A stretch of DNA of 64,000 bases from Rhodococcus sp. 1163 (GCF_002091985.1 NZ_MKKX01000006.1:62001-126000), one strand, 5' to 3'; shown: positions 18,523 to 27,345, counted from the first letter of the stretch. The notes: generated by a model not told the origin, from the letters alone. Numbers and translations are program-made.

Positions 18523-21081
18523 ATGAGCAACACGGCAGGCAGGCGCGGTTCTGTTGGACCCGACCGCGGTGATCTGCGGATCTACCTCGGTGCGGCACCG
18601 GGCGTCGGGAAGACCTTCGCGATGCTCGGTGAAGCGCACCGCAGGCAGGAACGTGGCTGCGATGTGGTCGCGGGCGTGGTGGAAACCCACGGCCGCGCCC
18701 GCACTGCCGAGTTGCTCGAGGGGATCGAGCAGATCCCTCTGCGTTCGATCCAATACCGGGGATCGACGGCACACGAACTCGACGTGGCCGCGATCATCGA
18801 ACGAAACCCGAGCCTGGTACTGGTCGACGAGCTCGCCCACACCAACACGCCGGGGAGCACGCACGAGAAGCGTTGGCAGGACGTAGAGGAGCTTCTCGAC
18901 GCCGGCATCGACGTCGTGTCGACGCTGAACGTGCAGCACCTGGAAAGCCTCAACGATGTGGTCGAGCAGATCACCGGGGTACCGCAGCGCGAAACCGTTC
19001 CGGACTCGGTGGTCCGCGGTGCAGAGCAGATAGAACTGGTCGACGTCGCACCGGAAGCGTTGCGGCGTCGGCTGTCCCACGGCAATATCTATGCTGCAGC
19101 GAAGGTCGATGCAGCGTTGAGCAACTACTTCCGTCAAGGAAATTTGACCGCGCTGCGTGAGCTGTCCCTGTTGTGGATAGCCGATCAGGTCGACGCGGCG
19201 TTGACGAAATACCGCAGCTCACACGACATCACCGACACGTGGGAGACGCGGGAACGTGTCGTCGTCTCGGTCACCGGCGGGCCGGAATCGGAAACCCTGC
19301 TCCGGAGGGCCAGCCGTATCGCCTCGAAGTCGAGTGCGGAGCTGATGGTGCTGCACGTCATCCGTGGTGACGGTATGGCAGGTGTTTCCGCGCCACAGAT
19401 GGGTAAGGTGCGCAAGCTCGCGGCCAGCCTCGGCGCCAGCATGCACAGCGTCGTCGGCGACGATGTGCCCTCCACGCTGCTCGAGTTTGCGCGGAGTGCG
19501 AACGCCACCCAGTTGGTCATCGGAACCTCGAGGCGGTCCCGCTGGGCTCGGATCATGGATGCGGGCATCGGTGCGACTGTTATTCAGCACTCGGGAAAGA
19601 TCGACGTGCACATGGTCACTCACGCCGAAATCAGCCGTGGTTGGCGGATCAAGCGACTGGTACCGACGCAGCGTCGCATCCTGTCCTGGGCCGCTGCGGT
19701 CATCGTCCCCTTCCTCTCGGCACTGGCGATGCTGCTCGTGGATCCGTACCTCGACCTCGGCGGCGAGAGCGCTCTGTTCTTCATGGTCGTACTCGGAGTG
19801 GCGCTCCTCGGTGGCGTTGCGCCCGCAGCATTGTCGGCACTGATTGCCGGCTTGCTGCTCAACTACTTCTTCGCGGACCCGCGACACAGCTTCACCATCG
19901 CCGAACCCGACAACTTCGTCACCACGATAGTGCTGCTCATCATGGCAGTCGCCGTGGCATTTCTCGTCGACTCCGCAGCCCGTCGAACAGTACAGGCGCG
20001 CAGAGCATCTCAGGAGGCAGAGCTGCTGACCCTGTTCGCCGGAACCGTTCTGCGCGGCGGCGACATCAGGACGCTGCTCGAGCGGGTCCGTGAAACGTAC
20101 TCACAACGAGCGGTTTCGATCATCAGAGCTGAGGGCAGCGTCGTCGAATCCGTCGGAGAGGACCCGCCGGCCGAGCCCGACGACGCCGACACGGCAATCG
20201 AGACCGCCGACGGTACCTTCACCCTTCTTCTGTCCGGATCGAAGACCGGCGCACACGACCGCCGTGTACTCAGCGCCGTCGCCAATCAGGCGATGGGGTT
20301 GATCAGGCAATCCGAACTGGCACTCGAAGCGAGTAAAGCCGCCGGTCTTGCCGAAGCGGATCGCCTTCGGCGCGCTCTGCTTTCGGCCGTCAGCCATGAC
20401 CTCCGGACGCCCCTTGCCGCAGTCAAGGCGTCCGTGTCCAGCCTGCGCAGCACCGACGTGGAATTCTCACCGGAAGACACCGCCGAACTTCTCACTACCA
20501 TCGAAGAATCGACCGACCAGCTGACCGGACTGGTCGGGAACCTACTCGATTCGTCGAGACTGGCTGCTGGCGTGATCACACCGAGCTCGACGGTGGTCTA
20601 TGTCGAGGATGCGGTGTCCGCTGCCCTGGCCAGTTCGGCCGCCGCCGGCAGCCGCGAGCGGGTGATCGTGGACGTCGATGACGTGGCTGTTGCTGCAGAT
20701 GCGGGGTTGCTCGAGCGGGTTTTGGCCAATCTGATCGACAACGCGCTGCGTCACGCCCCCGGAACGCCGGTGCGGGTGGGCGCAACGTATGCGGGGAGTC
20801 GAGCTCTGATCACTGTGTCCGACAGTGGACCTGGAATCGCGAGAGGTACCGAAGAGGCAGTCTTCGAAGCGTTCCAGCGGCTGGGGGACAGTGACAACAC
20901 CACAGGCGTCGGTCTGGGCCTGTCGGTTGTTCGTGGATTCGTCGAGGCAATGAAAGGAGCGGTCACCATCTCCGAGACCGCCGGTGGGGGAGTAACGATG
21001 ACCGTAGAGTTGGCATCGGCGGCATCGCTGACCAATAATGCTGTGGCCCATGATATTACCGATGCAGCGACCCGTGGATGA
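18523..21081 (+). CDS. kdpD: K+-sensing histidine kinase KdpD
   Basis: 852 residues. Order: KdpD N-terminal domain with Walker A 'GAAPGVGKTFAML' and 'LVLVDELAHTNTPGS'; a universal-stress-protein-like domain (about 240-360); four membrane helices (about 390-500); a GAF-like segment; HisKA with 'SHDLRTPLAAVKA'; and an HATPase domain ('LIDNALRHAPGTPV', 'DSGPGIARG', 'GVGLGLSVVRGF'). Slightly shorter than the 894-residue E. coli protein. It controls kdpFABC through KdpE, whose gene overlaps its 3' end. Confidence 0.96.
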   Translation: MSNTAGRRGSVGPDRGDLRIYLGAAPGVGKTFAMLGEAHRRQERGCDVVAGVVETHGRARTAELLEGIEQIPLRSIQYRGSTAHELDVAAIIERNPSLVLVDELAHTNTPGSTHEKRWQDVEELLDAGIDVVSTLNVQHLESLNDVVEQITGVPQRETVPDSVVRGAEQIELVDVAPEALRRRLSHGNIYAAAKVDAALSNYFRQGNLTALRELSLLWIADQVDAALTKYRSSHDITDTWETRERVVVSVTGGPESETLLRRASRIASKSSAELMVLHVIRGDGMAGVSAPQMGKVRKLAASLGASMHSVVGDDVPSTLLEFARSANATQLVIGTSRRSRWARIMDAGIGATVIQHSGKIDVHMVTHAEISRGWRIKRLVPTQRRILSWAAAVIVPFLSALAMLLVDPYLDLGGESALFFMVVLGVALLGGVAPAALSALIAGLLLNYFFADPRHSFTIAEPDNFVTTIVLLIMAVAVAFLVDSAARRTVQARRASQEAELLTLFAGTVLRGGDIRTLLERVRETYSQRAVSIIRAEGSVVESVGEDPPAEPDDADTAIETADGTFTLLLSGSKTGAHDRRVLSAVANQAMGLIRQSELALEASKAAGLAEADRLRRALLSAVSHDLRTPLAAVKASVSSLRSTDVEFSPEDTAELLTTIEESTDQLTGLVGNLLDSSRLAAGVITPSSTVVYVEDAVSAALASSAAAGSRERVIVDVDDVAVAADAGLLERVLANLIDNALRHAPGTPVRVGATYAGSRALITVSDSGPGIARGTEEAVFEAFQRLGDSDNTTGVGLGLSVVRGFVEAMKGAVTISETAGGGVTMTVELASAASLTNNAVAHDITDAATRG

Positions 21082-21772
21082 GGTCGTCGGCAGGACGCGA
21101 GTTCTAGTCGTCGACGACGAACCGCAGATCGTGCGGGCGCTGCGCATCAATCTCTCGGCGCGGGGGTACGACGTCGTGACCGCTGACACCGGAACGGGAG
21201 CTCTGCGCGCGATTGCCTCCGAGCGCCCGGACGTGGTGGTGCTCGACCTCGGGCTACCGGGACTCGGCGGGCTCGAAGTCCTCGCCGGGTTGAGAGGGTG
21301 GAGCGATGTCCCGGTGATCGTGTTGTCCGCACGTACCGACAGCAGCGACAAGATCGAGGCGCTCGATGCAGGGGCGGACGACTACGTCACCAAACCGTTC
21401 GGGATGGACGAGTTCCTGGCCCGGTTACGGGTTGCGGTGCGTAGGAGGGTTGCCGCCAGTGGACGAGTGGACCCGATCGTCACAACCTCGACGTTCACCG
21501 TGAACCTGGCCTCGAAGACCGTCACCAGGGAAGGGCAGCGAGTACACCTCACCCGGACCGAGTGGGGTGTACTCGAAATGCTCGCCCGCAACAACGGAAA
21601 ACTCGTCGGGCAGAAAGAGCTACTCAGAACGGTATGGGGCCCCGGCCACGATCATGGATCCAACTATCTTCGGATCTACATGTCCCAACTGCGGCGCAAA
21701 CTGGAAGTCGATCCCGCGCAGCCACGCCATCTGATCACCGAAACGGGAATGGGGTACCGGCTCGTCGAGTGA
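21062..21772 (+). CDS. kdpE: Response regulator KdpE (OmpR family)
   Basis: 236 residues from the ATG at 21062. The receiver domain contains 'VLVVDDEPQIVRAL', the phospho-acceptor Asp in 'VVVLDLGLPG' and 'VTKPFGMDEFLARL'; the C-terminal winged helix has 'HLTRTEWGVLEMLARN' and 'YLRIYMSQLRRKLE'. Exact start is uncertain: 21038, 21053 and a GTG at 21074 are in frame and none has a clear ribosome-binding site, implying coupling to kdpD, which it overlaps. It binds the kdp promoter when phosphorylated. Confidence 0.94.
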   Translation: MQRPVDEVVGRTRVLVVDDEPQIVRALRINLSARGYDVVTADTGTGALRAIASERPDVVVLDLGLPGLGGLEVLAGLRGWSDVPVIVLSARTDSSDKIEALDAGADDYVTKPFGMDEFLARLRVAVRRRVAASGRVDPIVTTSTFTVNLASKTVTREGQRVHLTRTEWGVLEMLARNNGKLVGQKELLRTVWGPGHDHGSNYLRIYMSQLRRKLEVDPAQPRHLITETGMGYRLVE

Positions 21773-21853
21773 GGTCCATGGCCGGCGGCCGAGACCGGTT
21801 ATCCTTTCCCCGGGTTACTGTGACTGAAAGACTCGGATAAAAAGGGGTGGGCG

Positions 21854-23155
21854 ATGAGCGTCGACAGGGACAGTGGCGCAACGCCGTTCTCGGCGGAAGA
21901 ATCGCCACGGCCTCGACGGGCACTTCGGCCCTCTGACGACGCGTTCTATGCCCCGCCGGCGGGTTTCGAGACGACGGAACCGGGGGCGATCCTTCGGATA
22001 CGCGAAGTGGACTTGGCCCTCTATGGCCGTATTACGCAGCAGGTCGACGCCTGGCAATTGCTCTATCGCACCAACGACCTCGACGATGCGCCACAAGCGA
22101 GCGTGACCACGGTACTGCGGCCGCGTGGAACGGGCGTCGGCGATGTGCCGCTGCTGTCCTATCAGTGCGCGATCGATGCGGTGTCGGATTCGTGTTTTCC
22201 CTCGTACGCGCTGCAGAAGGGTGCGAAAGCGTGGGGCGCGGTCCCGCAGTTCGAATTCGTATTGATCCTCCATGCGCTCCGCCGAGGATGGGCGGTCTCG
22301 ATTCCGGATCATGAAGGCCCGCATGGGCATTGGGGATCACCCCGTGAGCCGGGGTTCTGCACGCTCGATGCGGTGCGTGCGGCCCTGAGCTTCTCGCCAC
22401 TTGGACTGAGAAGGGACGGTCCGGTTGGGTTGTGGGGTTACTCCGGTGGCGGCCTGGCGTCGTCGTGGGCGGCGGAGATGGCTCCCGAGTATGCACCGGA
22501 GATCAATCTTCTCGGAGCAGCACTCGGATCACCGGTCGGCGATCCCGCCTCGGCTTTCATTCGGCTCAATGCGACAGTGCATGCCGGCCTGCCGACGCTG
22601 GTGGTCGCGGGCCTGCGCCGCACCTACCCCGACCTCGACCGCTTCATAACGCAACACGTCAGTTCGGCCGGTCTCGAGCTGCTCGACTCGGTGAACGATC
22701 TCACCACCGTCTCGGCTGTGAGGAGACTCGCGCGGCACGACCTGGACGAGTACATCGATATACCCCTCGCCGACCTGCTGGCCAGCCCCGAAGTCCTCGA
22801 CATCTTTCAAGCCATCCAGCCAGGGCAGATAGCACCGACCGTGCCGATGCTCGTGGTCCAGGCGGTGCACGATCAGATCATCGCGGTCGACGACGTCGAC
22901 AGTCAGGTCGATCGCTATCTGAACCACGGTGCGCACGTCACCTACCTTCGCGATCGGTTCAGCGAGCACTTGTCGTTGCATCCGCTTTCGGCTCCGCTGA
23001 CGCTCGACTGGTTGGAGGATCGATTCGCGGGACGGCCGGTGCCGCCGTCGGGAGTCAACACCGTCTGGTCGACGGCGTTCTCGCTCCGCGCAGCGTTCGG
23101 TCTCCTTGCGCTGCTGTGGTCGGCGGTGTTGGTTCTGTTCGGTCGCCGACTGTGA
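21854..23155 (+). CDS. Lip-family lipase/esterase with C-terminal membrane anchor
   Basis: 433 residues. The alpha/beta-hydrolase nucleophile elbow is 'GLWGYSGGGLASSWAAEM', with 'VPMLVVQAVHDQIIAVDDV' and 'SEHLSLHPLS' offering the Asp and His. 'QVDAWQLLYRTNDLDD' and the long 'VTTVLRP' strand are typical of secretory lipases (LIP family) common in actinomycetes. No N-terminal signal peptide is seen; instead residues about 408-430 ('AAFGLLALLWSAVLVLFGR') form a C-terminal helix. It could therefore be tail-anchored. Substrates probably are acylglycerols or short-chain esters; a secreted paralogue lies at 47871-49085. Confidence 0.85.
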   Translation: MSVDRDSGATPFSAEESPRPRRALRPSDDAFYAPPAGFETTEPGAILRIREVDLALYGRITQQVDAWQLLYRTNDLDDAPQASVTTVLRPRGTGVGDVPLLSYQCAIDAVSDSCFPSYALQKGAKAWGAVPQFEFVLILHALRRGWAVSIPDHEGPHGHWGSPREPGFCTLDAVRAALSFSPLGLRRDGPVGLWGYSGGGLASSWAAEMAPEYAPEINLLGAALGSPVGDPASAFIRLNATVHAGLPTLVVAGLRRTYPDLDRFITQHVSSAGLELLDSVNDLTTVSAVRRLARHDLDEYIDIPLADLLASPEVLDIFQAIQPGQIAPTVPMLVVQAVHDQIIAVDDVDSQVDRYLNHGAHVTYLRDRFSEHLSLHPLSAPLTLDWLEDRFAGRPVPPSGVNTVWSTAFSLRAAFGLLALLWSAVLVLFGRRL

Positions 23156-23169
23156 GCCATTAGCTCGTT

Positions 23170-23188
23170 GCCGAGCCGAGGACTCGGC
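23170..23188 (+). terminator. Possible terminator after the lipase gene
   Basis: GCCGAG (23170-23175) and CTCGGC (23183-23188) can pair around a 7-base loop, with a T6 run about 12 bases further on. The T-run also encodes the end of the convergent gene, so the match may be partly fortuitous. Confidence 0.4.
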
Positions 23189-23195
23189 GGTTCAG

Positions 23196-24557
23196 TCAGA
23201 TTTTTTGCAGGCCGAGCTCGACTGCGCTGTCGTAATCGTCGTCGATGAGGACGACGCTGCGGTCTGCTCGGTCGAGCAGCGAGGCTGCGATCGAGGCACG
23301 GTAACCGGATGCACAGTGCACCCAAATCTCGCCGGCCGGGATCTCCGCGAGGCGATGCGGCAGTTCGTGGAGAGGGATGTTGACGGCACCGGGGATATGG
23401 CCGTCTGCGTACTCGGAGTGTTGACGCGTGTCGAGTACGAGTACCTCACGCTCACCGGCAGCGCCACCGAGTCCGGCGAAGTCGGACACCTCGTACGACC
23501 GCAATTCTCCATCACCGACGAGCGAATGAATCTCTCCGACAGCAGAACCGGAGGGGCGATCGATACCGATGCGCGCAAGCTCTCGGGTGGCCTCTGCAAT
23601 CTGATCGGATGATTCGCCGATCAGCGTCAGCGGCGCACCCCATTGGTAGAGCCAGCCGAGGTAGGTGACGAAGCTCGAGGACAGCTCGAAGCCGAGAGAT
23701 CCATCGAGGTGTCCGGCGGCGAATGCGGTGCGTGCACGTAGGTCGACGACCCATTGTCCGGCGTCGATGCGGCGACGAAGTTCCTCGGGATCGACGGGCT
23801 CGGGCATGGACAGGTCGATCGGTTCCGGCCCCTGGGCATTGATGACGCCCATGTGCGCGTAGTAAGCGGGATACGCGGACAAACCGGCGATCAATTCCTC
23901 GACATAGCTCTGTTCGTCCTGAGTCAAAGCAGGATTGGACTGCTGCTGTTGGGCAATGGTGGAGGAATCGCCGGTAGTGGGGGTGGCGGAACAGAAGCTA
24001 CCGAAACCGTGGGTGGGGTAGACCTCGACATCGGCGGGTAGTTCGGCAGCGATACGACGAACCGAGTGGAACTGCGCGTGGGTGAGTTCCTCGGTGTGCT
24101 CGGAGCCGAGTAGGTCGGTGCGGCCGGTGGATCCGTAGAGCATCGAGCCACCGGTGAAGATCGCGATCGGCTCACCGTCATGGCGCAGAACGTAGCTGAC
24201 GTGGTGATGAGTGTGGCCTGGGGTGTGCATGACCTGCAGTGTCATCGCGCCCGCCTCGATGATGTCGCCGTCGAGCACGGCTCGGCGTTCGTATTCGACG
24301 GGATCGCCGTCCGGGACGAGGTACTGGGCACCGGTAGCGCGGGCGAGTTCGAGTCCACCGGTCACGTAGTCGTTGTGTATGTGGGTTTCGAGCACGTGCG
24401 TGATCCTGGCGCTCTTGTCCGCAGCCAATGCCTGGACGCGGTCGATGTCACGTTGGGGATCGATGACGACCGCAACGCCGTCGTAGCTGATGAAGTAGCT
24501 GCGGTCGCCGAGGCTCGTGGTTTCGATGATGGCGATGTCCGGTGCGGTCGCGTTCAT
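23196..24557 (-). CDS. MBL-fold hydrolase with two rhodanese domains
   Basis: 453 residues from the ATG at 24557 with AAGGAGC upstream. The N-terminal metallo-beta-lactamase domain has 'ETHIHNDYVTGG' (H59, H61, D63) and 'HTPGHTHHHV' (H115), then 'FTGGSMLYGSTGRTDL'. Two rhodanese domains follow (about 270-350 and 365-450); the first lacks a catalytic Cys, the second has 'VHCASGYRASI' (Cys415). The architecture resembles persulfide dioxygenase-rhodanese fusions such as CstB, but the usual HxHxDH reads HxHxDY and the ETHE1 iron-ligand Asp position is Gly. It is encoded with a TauE-type exporter, so a role in persulfide or sulfite handling is inferred. Confidence 0.85.
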   Translation of the reverse strand: MNATAPDIAIIETTSLGDRSYFISYDGVAVVIDPQRDIDRVQALAADKSARITHVLETHIHNDYVTGGLELARATGAQYLVPDGDPVEYERRAVLDGDIIEAGAMTLQVMHTPGHTHHHVSYVLRHDGEPIAIFTGGSMLYGSTGRTDLLGSEHTEELTHAQFHSVRRIAAELPADVEVYPTHGFGSFCSATPTTGDSSTIAQQQQSNPALTQDEQSYVEELIAGLSAYPAYYAHMGVINAQGPEPIDLSMPEPVDPEELRRRIDAGQWVVDLRARTAFAAGHLDGSLGFELSSSFVTYLGWLYQWGAPLTLIGESSDQIAEATRELARIGIDRPSGSAVGEIHSLVGDGELRSYEVSDFAGLGGAAGEREVLVLDTRQHSEYADGHIPGAVNIPLHELPHRLAEIPAGEIWVHCASGYRASIAASLLDRADRSVVLIDDDYDSAVELGLQKI

Positions 24558-24615
24558 GTGAGTGCTCCTTGGGGTCGTTGTCGGCATGCGGAGAGGGCCG
24601 CGAGGCCATCGACCG

Positions 24616-25389
24616 TCATGAGAGGAAGAGGGTGTCGACGAGCACGTAGCCTGCGACGGCGAACACCAGGTAGGCGAACCATTGCCGGAGCTTGTCGGCA
24701 TCGACGCGGTTGCTGAAGCGTCCTGCTGCAAGGGAGCCGACAATCGCGGCGGCGGCGAATGTGACGGTGAGGGGCCAGTTCCCACCGAGGCCTCCTGATT
24801 GGGCGAGAAGACCTGCGGCGGAGTTGGCCACGATGACTACCAGCGAGGTCCCGACGGCAACACTCATTTCGATTCCCAACAGCAGCACCAAGGCCGGAAT
24901 GATGAGGAATCCTCCGCCGACGCCGAACAGTCCGGTGAGAACGCCGACACCGAAACCTGTCGGTATGGACCGCGGTGCGCATCGCCGCCAGTCGATCCCG
25001 GAATTGTCGGTCCTGCAAGCAGTTCCGAGGTCATCGTTGGTGCGCAGCATGCGTGTTCCAGCGATGATCATGACGATCGCGAAGCCGATCATCACGGCGG
25101 TATCGGGCAGATGCCTCCCCACGGCTGTACCTACCAGGGTGCCGACTATGCCGGTGGCCGCGAAGATTGCAGCCAGTCGCCATTCGATGAGCCGTGCCCG
25201 CACCTTGGGGATCGCACCGGTTGCCGAGGCGATGCCGATCACCAACAGCGAGGTCGGTATCGCCTCCGACAGCGGTAGTCCGAGGGCGTAGACGAGGACC
25301 GGAACGGCCAGGATCGACCCACCGCCTCCGAGGAGACCGAGCAGGATGCCGACGGCGACGCCGAGAATCAGAGCCAGGACCAGTGTCAT
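24616..25389 (-). CDS. TauE/SafE-family sulfite/sulfonate exporter
   Basis: 257 residues, about eight membrane helices, with the two internally repeated family motifs 'GILLGLLGGGGSILAVPVLV' and 'GVLTGLFGVGGGFLIIPALV'. The ATG at 25389 has no ribosome-binding site of its own and shares its A with the TGA of a preceding 20-codon ORF (TGATG). TauE proteins export organosulfur anions or sulfite. The MBL-rhodanese gene follows after 58 bp, so the pair could oxidise persulfide sulfur and expel the sulfite formed. Confidence 0.9.
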   Translation of the reverse strand: MTLVLALILGVAVGILLGLLGGGGSILAVPVLVYALGLPLSEAIPTSLLVIGIASATGAIPKVRARLIEWRLAAIFAATGIVGTLVGTAVGRHLPDTAVMIGFAIVMIIAGTRMLRTNDDLGTACRTDNSGIDWRRCAPRSIPTGFGVGVLTGLFGVGGGFLIIPALVLLLGIEMSVAVGTSLVVIVANSAAGLLAQSGGLGGNWPLTVTFAAAAIVGSLAAGRFSNRVDADKLRQWFAYLVFAVAGYVLVDTLFLS

Positions 25390-25451
25390 CAGCGCTGCAT
25401 TGCTGCCTGGTCGCCGAATGTGTCGATGGCTGCGTGCAGAGTGATGCTCAT
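25389..25451 (-). CDS. 20-codon leader ORF coupled to the TauE gene
   Basis: ATG at 25451 follows GGAAGGA at eight-base spacing, a better ribosome-binding site than any other in this operon. The frame reads MSITLHAAIDTFGDQAAMQR and stops at TGA 25389-25391, overlapping the exporter start. It could serve as a translation-coupling leader or encode a functional micropeptide. No family recognised. Confidence 0.55.
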   Translation of the reverse strand: MSITLHAAIDTFGDQAAMQR

Positions 25452-25506
25452 GGTGGGAATCCTTCCGGGCGTCGAACTGCGGCAATGGAGTCCGACGCTG
25501 GTAGAG

Positions 25507-25677
25507 CTAACGGCGGAACAGTGAGCGGAAGATTTTGTTTCCTGTCGGTGCCGCCGGCTCGGGCGCGCAGGTGCACTGGCGAGATGCTGGAACATTTCTC
25601 ATAACGTCGTCGACGTGGCGACCGCAGCCGGCCCAGGTGGTCTTGCCACACTTCGGGCATTTGACGGGGTTGCACAT
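25507..25677 (-). CDS. Small zinc-ribbon-like protein (CPKCGKTTWAGCG family)
   Basis: 56 residues from the ATG at 25677 with AGGA upstream. The opening 'MCNPVKCPKCGKTTWAGCGR' followed by 'VPASRQCTC' matches a widely conserved, uncharacterised small cysteine-rich protein family. Cys pairs CPKC, GC and CTC could bind zinc. It is the first gene after the operator-bearing promoter and so the likely lead cistron of the sulfur operon. Molecular role unknown. Confidence 0.8.
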   Translation of the reverse strand: MCNPVKCPKCGKTTWAGCGRHVDDVMRNVPASRQCTCAPEPAAPTGNKIFRSLFRR

Positions 25678-25715
25678 ATCCAGTCCTGTCTGTCGGGTTG
25701 CTTCCAGGTTGTCAT

Positions 25716-25750
25716 ATACCAAGGGGGGTATGCAAGTACCCCAGGGGGTA
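25716..25750. promoter_or_regulatory. Two CsoR/CstR-like operators
   Basis: Two similar near-palindromes lie in tandem: ATACC-AA-GGGGGGTAT at 25716-25731 and TACCCCAGGGGGTA at 25737-25750. Runs of C then G flanked by TA ends are the usual shape of CsoR/CstR-family operators. They sit 39-73 bp upstream of the zinc-ribbon start on the reverse strand and 45 bp before the forward Nudix start. The sulfur genes downstream favour the persulfide sensor CstR over the copper sensor CsoR; no such regulator gene is in the window. Confidence 0.65.
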
Positions 25751-25794
25751 TGAATGCGACTTTACGAAGCAGTTGCATCTGCCATGCTGCTCGA

Positions 25795-26256
25795 GTGCCG
25801 AAGAAGAGTGCGGGCCTACTTCCGTTTCGACGACGGGGCGACGTCCTCGAGGTGTTGATCGCGCACCCCGGGGGCCCGTTCTGGAGTCGCAAGGACCTCG
25901 GTGCCTGGTCGGTCGTCAAAGGTGAGTACACCGACGAGGATCCCCGCGACGCCGCCCGACGCGAGTTCACCGAAGAGACCGGCTACGAGCCACCGGAAGA
26001 GCTGTCGATCGAGTTACCCGTCATCACTCAGCGCGGCGGCAAGATCGTGACTGTCTTCGCCGTCGAAGCTGACTTCGATCCCGCAAGTGCCGTCAGCAAC
26101 ACCTTCGAAATGGAGTGGCCGCCCAAGTCCGGCACGAAGACTACATTTCCGGAGATCGATCGGGTCGAGTGGTTTTCGGTCGCCGAGGCCCGTTCGAAGC
26201 TCAATGCGGCACAAGTGGTCCTACTCGACCATCTCCAGGAAAACGTGGTCGATTGA
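25795..26256 (+). CDS. Nudix hydrolase (COG4119-like)
   Basis: 153 residues from the GTG at 25795, chosen because 'PKKSAGLLPFRR' is the usual N-terminus of this subgroup; no ribosome-binding site is evident and the mRNA may be leaderless. 'HPGGPFWSRKDLGAWSVVKGEY' precedes the Nudix box 'GEYTDEDPRDAARREFTEETG'. The spacing between the first Gly and Glu is one residue shorter than the textbook box, but REF.EE.G is intact. Probably a nucleotide-derivative pyrophosphatase; substrate unknown. Confidence 0.85.
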   Translation: MPKKSAGLLPFRRRGDVLEVLIAHPGGPFWSRKDLGAWSVVKGEYTDEDPRDAARREFTEETGYEPPEELSIELPVITQRGGKIVTVFAVEADFDPASAVSNTFEMEWPPKSGTKTTFPEIDRVEWFSVAEARSKLNAAQVVLLDHLQENVVD

Positions 26257-26364
26257 TACTTGCGCCGCAGCCAGGAATGGCGTCGGGCAAGTTGGTCACG
26301 AGCATCGTTTGTGTCTACGCTGCGCACGCACCAAGAGGTGCTCTGTGAAAAAGGGGGAGCGACG

Positions 26365-27345
26365 ATGCACAGTCCTGGTTCACCCACATGTTCTCGATAC
26401 GCCGCCGCTGCCGCAGTGATGGCACTGTTGCTGACGGCCGGCTGTACCGCCGGGGCCACCGAACCCGCTCCGGCGACGTCGGGCGTCTCCGCTGATAGCC
26501 CCGACACACCCGCGGCAGTGGTTCCTGAACCAGCAGTGGTTCCTGAACCAGTGGAACTTCCTGGTGGTGGTAGACAGCTTTTCCCGGGCCGTCGACTGGT
26601 CGCGCTCTACGGACATCCGGGTGCCCCCGGGCTCGGTGCCCTCGGTGAGCAGGGTCCGGATGCAGCAATCGACCGGGTTCGGCATTTGGCAGCCCAATAC
26701 CAAGAATTCAGCGAAGTACCGGTCGTGCCGACATTCGAGCTCATCGCCACAGTCGCTCACCAAGCGCCCGGACCGGATGGGGACTACTCCGGTGAGGCCA
26801 GTGTGGAGATGTTGCGGCCATGGGTCGAGAAAGCACAGCAGGCGGGCGTTTACGTGCTGTTGGATCTGCAGCCCGGCCGGGCCCGTTTCGTCGATCAAGC
26901 ACGCATCTATGCAGAGTTGCTCGCGTTTCCCAATGTGGGACTCGCGCTCGATCCGGAATGGAAACTCGAGCCCGGCCAGTACCCACTCGAGCGGGTGGGT
27001 AGCGTCGATGCAGTCGAAATCGAAGAGGTGAAAGCCCTGCTCGACGGCATAGTGACTGCAGGTGATCTACCGCAGAAGCTGTTGCTACTGCACCAATTTC
27101 AACTTCAGATGGTGCGCGGACTCGAGCGCGTCGAGCTCTCCCAGCCTGGCGTTCAAATTTTGGTGCACATGGACGGCCAAGGTGGCCCGGCAGCGAAAGA
27201 GGAAACTTGGGCCGCGGTCCGAGACTCCCTCCCCGTGGGAACACCATTGGGGTGGAAGAACTTCTACGACGAGGACGCGCCGATGTTCACGCCCGCCGAG
27301 ACGATGCTGCGACAGCCGCAACCGTTGATGGTCTCGTACCAGTGA
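26365..27345 (+). CDS. Secreted lipoprotein of unknown function
   Basis: 326 residues from the ATG at 26365 behind GGGGGAG. Signal peptide with lipobox 'LLLTAGC' (Cys about residue 27), then a Pro/Glu-rich linker with a short repeat ('VVPEPAVVPEP'), then a domain with 'LVALYGHPGAPGLGALGEQG' and alternating helices and strands ('VPTFELIATVA', 'GVYVLLDLQPGRARF', 'VGLALDPEWKL'), suggestive of a TIM-barrel. Related proteins occur in other actinomycetes as hypothetical lipoproteins. No catalytic residues can be named with confidence. Confidence 0.75.
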   Translation: MHSPGSPTCSRYAAAAAVMALLLTAGCTAGATEPAPATSGVSADSPDTPAAVVPEPAVVPEPVELPGGGRQLFPGRRLVALYGHPGAPGLGALGEQGPDAAIDRVRHLAAQYQEFSEVPVVPTFELIATVAHQAPGPDGDYSGEASVEMLRPWVEKAQQAGVYVLLDLQPGRARFVDQARIYAELLAFPNVGLALDPEWKLEPGQYPLERVGSVDAVEIEEVKALLDGIVTAGDLPQKLLLLHQFQLQMVRGLERVELSQPGVQILVHMDGQGGPAAKEETWAAVRDSLPVGTPLGWKNFYDEDAPMFTPAETMLRQPQPLMVSYQ

